Source of the DNA: Vanilla planifolia
Taxonomy: Eukaryota > Streptophyta > Magnoliopsida > Asparagales > Orchidaceae
NCBI GenBank assembly: GCA_023846275.1
Contig: CM043872.1
Coordinates: 28,324,670-28,388,669 of the forward strand
Direction: 5' to 3'
Length of the DNA: 64,000 nucleotides
Part shown: positions 60,611 to 64,000 of the stretch, one piece after another
How the letters are laid out: every line of letters starts with the position of its first letter
Numbering within the stretch: position 1 is the first letter of the stretch
Program-made: the position numbers and the translations under genes
The notes under the pieces: model-generated
The model's input: the letters and a program-made list of their open reading frames with translations, nothing else
Told to the model about the DNA's origin: nothing
Database searches by the model: none

Positions 60611-63194
60611 ATTTCTTTTGTATGAACTGGATCGCATGGCCGGCACGTGACAAATGTAGGCTTGTGTCGCATCGCTGGGTCATGGTGTATGATATCATTT
60701 TTTTGCCGCTATTTTGATTGCGATTTTAAAAATACATTTTATGTATCTTGTAAAAAAAACTATAATTTTCACAAATAATTGTCTTTTTATAAATTGCTTT
60801 GAAGAAAAAAATTTATGAGCATTTCTTAGGTCATATCCAAACAAATTTTATCGAGCACTTACAAACGACTAAAGTTCAAATAATTGTACACCATGTTCAT
60901 TATCAAATCCACATGTCAAACCAATACCATAATATTTTCATACCAAGCATTAAAAAAAACACAACTATGTAATTAGCTTGACTCGATATCAAAGTAACTA
61001 TGCTTGTCTATGGCATAGTAAACAAAATAATAAATAAAGGAATACATAATTTTTGTGATGTTTGACAAAATTTTTGTTTACATTCACCTCTATTATATTT
61101 GAATAGACATCCACAAACAAAATAATTTTTTTTGTTATAATAGAAAAATGTAAACCCTCACAAATTTATTCTATTTTATTGATATCTATGTAAAGGCTAA
61201 CCTAATAATAATCTATTATCTTTTTCCCCATTTAACCCAAGCAATACATTTCAACATCTCTATCTTTTTTGTGAGATATTGTTCTAATTAAATTAGATTT
61301 TGTCTTTATCAAAGTCACATCTCTTTTGGTCACATATTTCAAAATTTATCTAACTCTAACATAGTTAAATATGATATTCTTATAAGATTTAAGCCTAAAT
61401 TATCCCAAAAAGACTCTTCATTGTTTTAAGGATTTTAGTTTTATTTAAGTTACTTAACATCTATTTTTTTATAGTTGATGTGAGCCTTTTTTTATCATTG
61501 TACCTTTTTACCTAAAAATCTCTTAGAATCTAATTTTTATTTTTTGATTCATTTTCCAAAATATTAGTATGCGATCATTTCCTGTCATTTTTAATCTAGG
61601 ATGCTAAATAATGTTATACCATGCTTAACATTTACTTGATATCTCTTACCATTTTCATGGTTAAAAGTGGCTATTTTGTATTGATTTGATCTCATTTAAA
61701 CATTAAAAAATATTATATTTTTAATTAAATATTATTATTAATCTAAATTTTAAGTATTTTGATCTAAGCGACCTTTAAAAATTCTGAAATAAATTTTAAA
61801 ATAAATTACTAACAAACTTTTATTATTTCTAAAATTTTCATAATTTTTTAACCTTGTTTAATATTTAAAAATTTTTCTTTTTTTTTATAAATAACATACT
61901 TTATCATATTTATGGTCTCCTAAACATGTTAAAATTTTACAATAATAATATTATTAAATTTCAAATAAGATTTTCTATAATTTTCTTAGTTTTTTTTTCT
62001 AAGATTGTCAAATAATTTTATAATTACTTTTTTAGAAATATTTATCATAACATTCTTCTTATAATTATAATCTTATTTTATATGATCTATTTAATTCAAT
62101 ATTTTTCAAAAGTTATATTTATAATTTCTAATAATTTAAAACTTTATAATTAATATTTACATACCTTTTCTAGGACCCACATCTCATTTTCTAAAAATAT
62201 ATAACTTTTTTAGAAGAAAAAAGGAATCAGTTAAGAATATTTAAAAAAATTCTTTAAAATTCCAAATAAGTATATTTTATTAATATTTCAAATGCAGTAA
62301 TTTTTTTTGTTTCTTAGGAACTCCAATGAACTACAAAGATTATGATTTTTTTTGTTATTTTAAGTAGCTAATAATTCAAAAATCTCAAAAAAAAAAAAAA
62401 ATCCTTCTTTTTGGGATGTTAAATTCATTAAGGTTAAATAATACCTTTGATCATATTTCTTTTATTTAGTTAGTCATAAACTAAAATGAGAACATAATTT
62501 TCTTTACAATTCTTTTTTTTTTTAAAAAAAAGTTGTATTCTATAAGATGATTTCTTTTATATTTTTTTATTCTTATATAATGTCAATAATTTGATGTATT
62601 CACATGTTCTATCAATAATATACATAAACCATTTTCCAAATTTAAAATATAACACATAAGTATAGTAAAAAAACATACAATATTTTGAAACATATCAACC
62701 CAATTTTTCCCAATGATCATTTTAACTAAATATGATAATTATTTGTAATACAATATAATATTGAATATAAGTATCAAGAACTATACGACAGTATATTTTT
62801 TTTTCTTAAAGTAGTTCTTACACCATGATGATCTTATTCTTGGATTTCTCTCAACCTTCCTCAATTTTTTCTCTCCCCCTCGAGAGGCCGCTTCGCACGT
62901 TTTAAGGTTTTCTTCCGTAGTAGGCACTAAATTTAATAAAAAAAAATAAGATTAAACATTGTTTCTTCTCAAATGAATACTCTTGATCTTGGGCAAATTG
63001 GAACGATGTCATGATATGTTCTTCTTTGCTTGATGTGAAAGTTTATCCGAACTTCTCCGGAATCATTCAACTATTTGTAATCATCGTTTCTAGCGTTTAA
63101 TGATCATATGTCTTCTTCTTTTGCTCGAAAGCCATCCCTGCATTCCTTATCTCTTCGTCGTTCATAGTTAGTTTCAACTAAATATACTTCAGAA
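60611..63194. other. Gene-free AT-rich DNA
   Basis: AT-rich, with homopolymer runs and no supported gene. The first stretch contains the PADRE 3' UTR. The part from about 62.85 to 63.19 kb has more balanced composition and probably includes the 3' UTR of the minus-strand thaumatin-like gene. Confidence 0.6.
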
Positions 63195-64000
63195 TTAGAC
63201 AAGGAGGGTAGCGAAGAAGAATGTGATAAGAATTAGTCGAGAAGAAAGCATGCTTGCAGAGGAGGCCTCTTCTCCTTCATCAGGAATCTCATATGGAGGT
63301 TCTCCTTGATCAACCGGATGCGGATGCGGTGCCTCTCCGTTGTCTCCTTGTGTAGGTTGCGCACTGGAGAAACCATGTGATCTTCTCCACCTTCAATCAA
63401 AGATTAAGAGGGGTGATTTTTGTTCAGATCAAAAGTTCCAATCTTTTCCGGCCTTGAAGTAACCTGTTGAAGGCGGGGCAAAACACAATGGTGTAATCGC
63501 GTGCCTTGCAGGTGAAGGTACTTGTTCCGTCGTCAAAAGCGTAGCTGTAAGCCTTGGGGCAAGCTTTCTTGAAGACGCCGGAGTAGTAGGAGGGCTTGCA
63601 CGAACTTGGGTTCGCGAATTCCCCGCTGCAGCAATACTCGTCAAGACCAAATGCCTCGCAAGCGCTCCTGCAGGCCACAACTCCGTCGCCATTGCCGTCC
63701 AACACCTGGAGCACTTTCGGACAATCTGAACGCAAAAAACAATGGAGAAGGAGATCAGGGGAAATTGTAGTTGTTACCCAACTCTGCTTCGTTTCCCAGA
63801 GGCCAAAGGTTGCATCTTTTACCGGAATTGAGGTCGGTCAAGCATCCGGTGGCATTGCACGTTCCAATAGGAACCCTGGGAGCTGCAGCGAGAGGTAGGT
63901 TGTAGCCATCCACGAGGCTGACGTCGTAGAAATCCGGTTGTTGTCCATCCCCAAGGGTGATCTCAAAGAGGGTCGCTGGAGGAGCTGCCCCTGCTCCGGC
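63195..64000 (-). CDS. Thaumatin-like protein (PR-5 family) with GPI-type C-terminus, partial at the 5' end
   Basis: The exons on the minus strand are 64000-63823 (running off the window), 63725-63464 and 63363-63195, with GT-AG introns of 97 and 100 bp. The visible 202 residues are in frame throughout. Family landmarks in order: GAAPPATLFEITLGDGQQPD, FYDVSLVDGYNLPL, GTCNATGC, DCPKVLQVL, CRSACEAFGLDEYCCSGEF, CKPSYYSGVFKKACPKAYSY, AFDDGTSTFTC and DYTIVFCP, with the many Cys that form the conserved disulfides. Exon 3 adds a Pro- and acid-rich spacer (PTQGDNGEAPHPHPVDQ), then small residues (EEASSASMLSS) and a terminal hydrophobic run (LILITFFFATLLV). That is the layout of a GPI-anchor signal, so the mature protein is probably held on the outer plasma membrane or in the wall. 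If intron 2 is retained, the frame ends soon after, at 63424, giving a soluble tail. The signal peptide lies outside the window. Confidence 0.92.

Noticed and set aside
1-64000. tRNA, rRNA and CRISPR structures
   Set aside because: Scanning by eye for the tRNA GGTTCRANNCC box, for rRNA-like blocks and for regularly spaced repeats gave nothing convincing. A tRNAscan or Rfam run would be the proper test.

Overview
The window looks like nuclear DNA from a flowering plant. It is strongly AT-rich, and its few genes are compact and GC-rich or contain introns. The gene families are plant-specific or have a plant form: SAUR, a PADRE/DUF4228 protein, a plant BC10-type GT14 glycosyltransferase, a GPI-type thaumatin-like protein, and a plant L1-type LINE with an RNase H domain. 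GC-rich short genes in an AT-rich background would suit a monocot, but that is only a guess. I see no prokaryotic operons, CRISPR array, tRNA or rRNA gene.

Layout. The left edge (1-54) may hold the first codons of a minus-strand gene with a G-box upstream. From about 0.4 to 12.2 kb there is AT-rich DNA with no recognisable gene, but with a 300-bp tandem duplication at 10.0-10.6 kb. A single-exon SAUR gene lies at 12.26-12.71 kb (minus). A decayed 3' end of a splicing-factor SF3B1 gene lies at 14.64-14.98 kb. A 5'-truncated LINE occupies about 17.05-21.79 kb. Its reverse transcriptase is split at the YADD region by a 1,828-bp TG...CA element with a perfect 5-bp target duplication. A four-exon F-box gene spans 23.90-26.96 kb (minus). 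A possible 5' UTR exon near 37.2 kb would give it a first intron of about 10 kb, covering an old LINE relic and a low-complexity GTCGACA-rich tract. A ten-exon GT14/BC10-type glycosyltransferase gene spans 42.34-53.53 kb (plus). Its 5.8-kb first intron holds a decayed Ty3/gypsy integrase fragment, and one of its introns has a GC-AG boundary. A PADRE-domain protein with an MGCC acylation-type N-terminus lies at 60.07-60.61 kb (plus). The right edge (63.20-64.00 kb, minus) carries the 3' three exons of a thaumatin-like protein ending in a GPI-anchor-type tail.

The genes are independent eukaryotic transcription units, with no shared pathway visible. They fit general themes of growth and auxin (SAUR), protein turnover (F-box), cell-wall and Golgi glycosylation (GT14), and stress or defence (PADRE, thaumatin-like). 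I did not find a clearly new biological system. The best observations are the nested element that precisely splits the LINE, the GPI-tailed thaumatin-like gene whose last intron could switch between anchored and soluble forms, the GC-AG intron, and the SF3B1 pseudogene. All exon structures were built by hand from splice signals, reading frame and family similarity recalled from knowledge. No database search was run.
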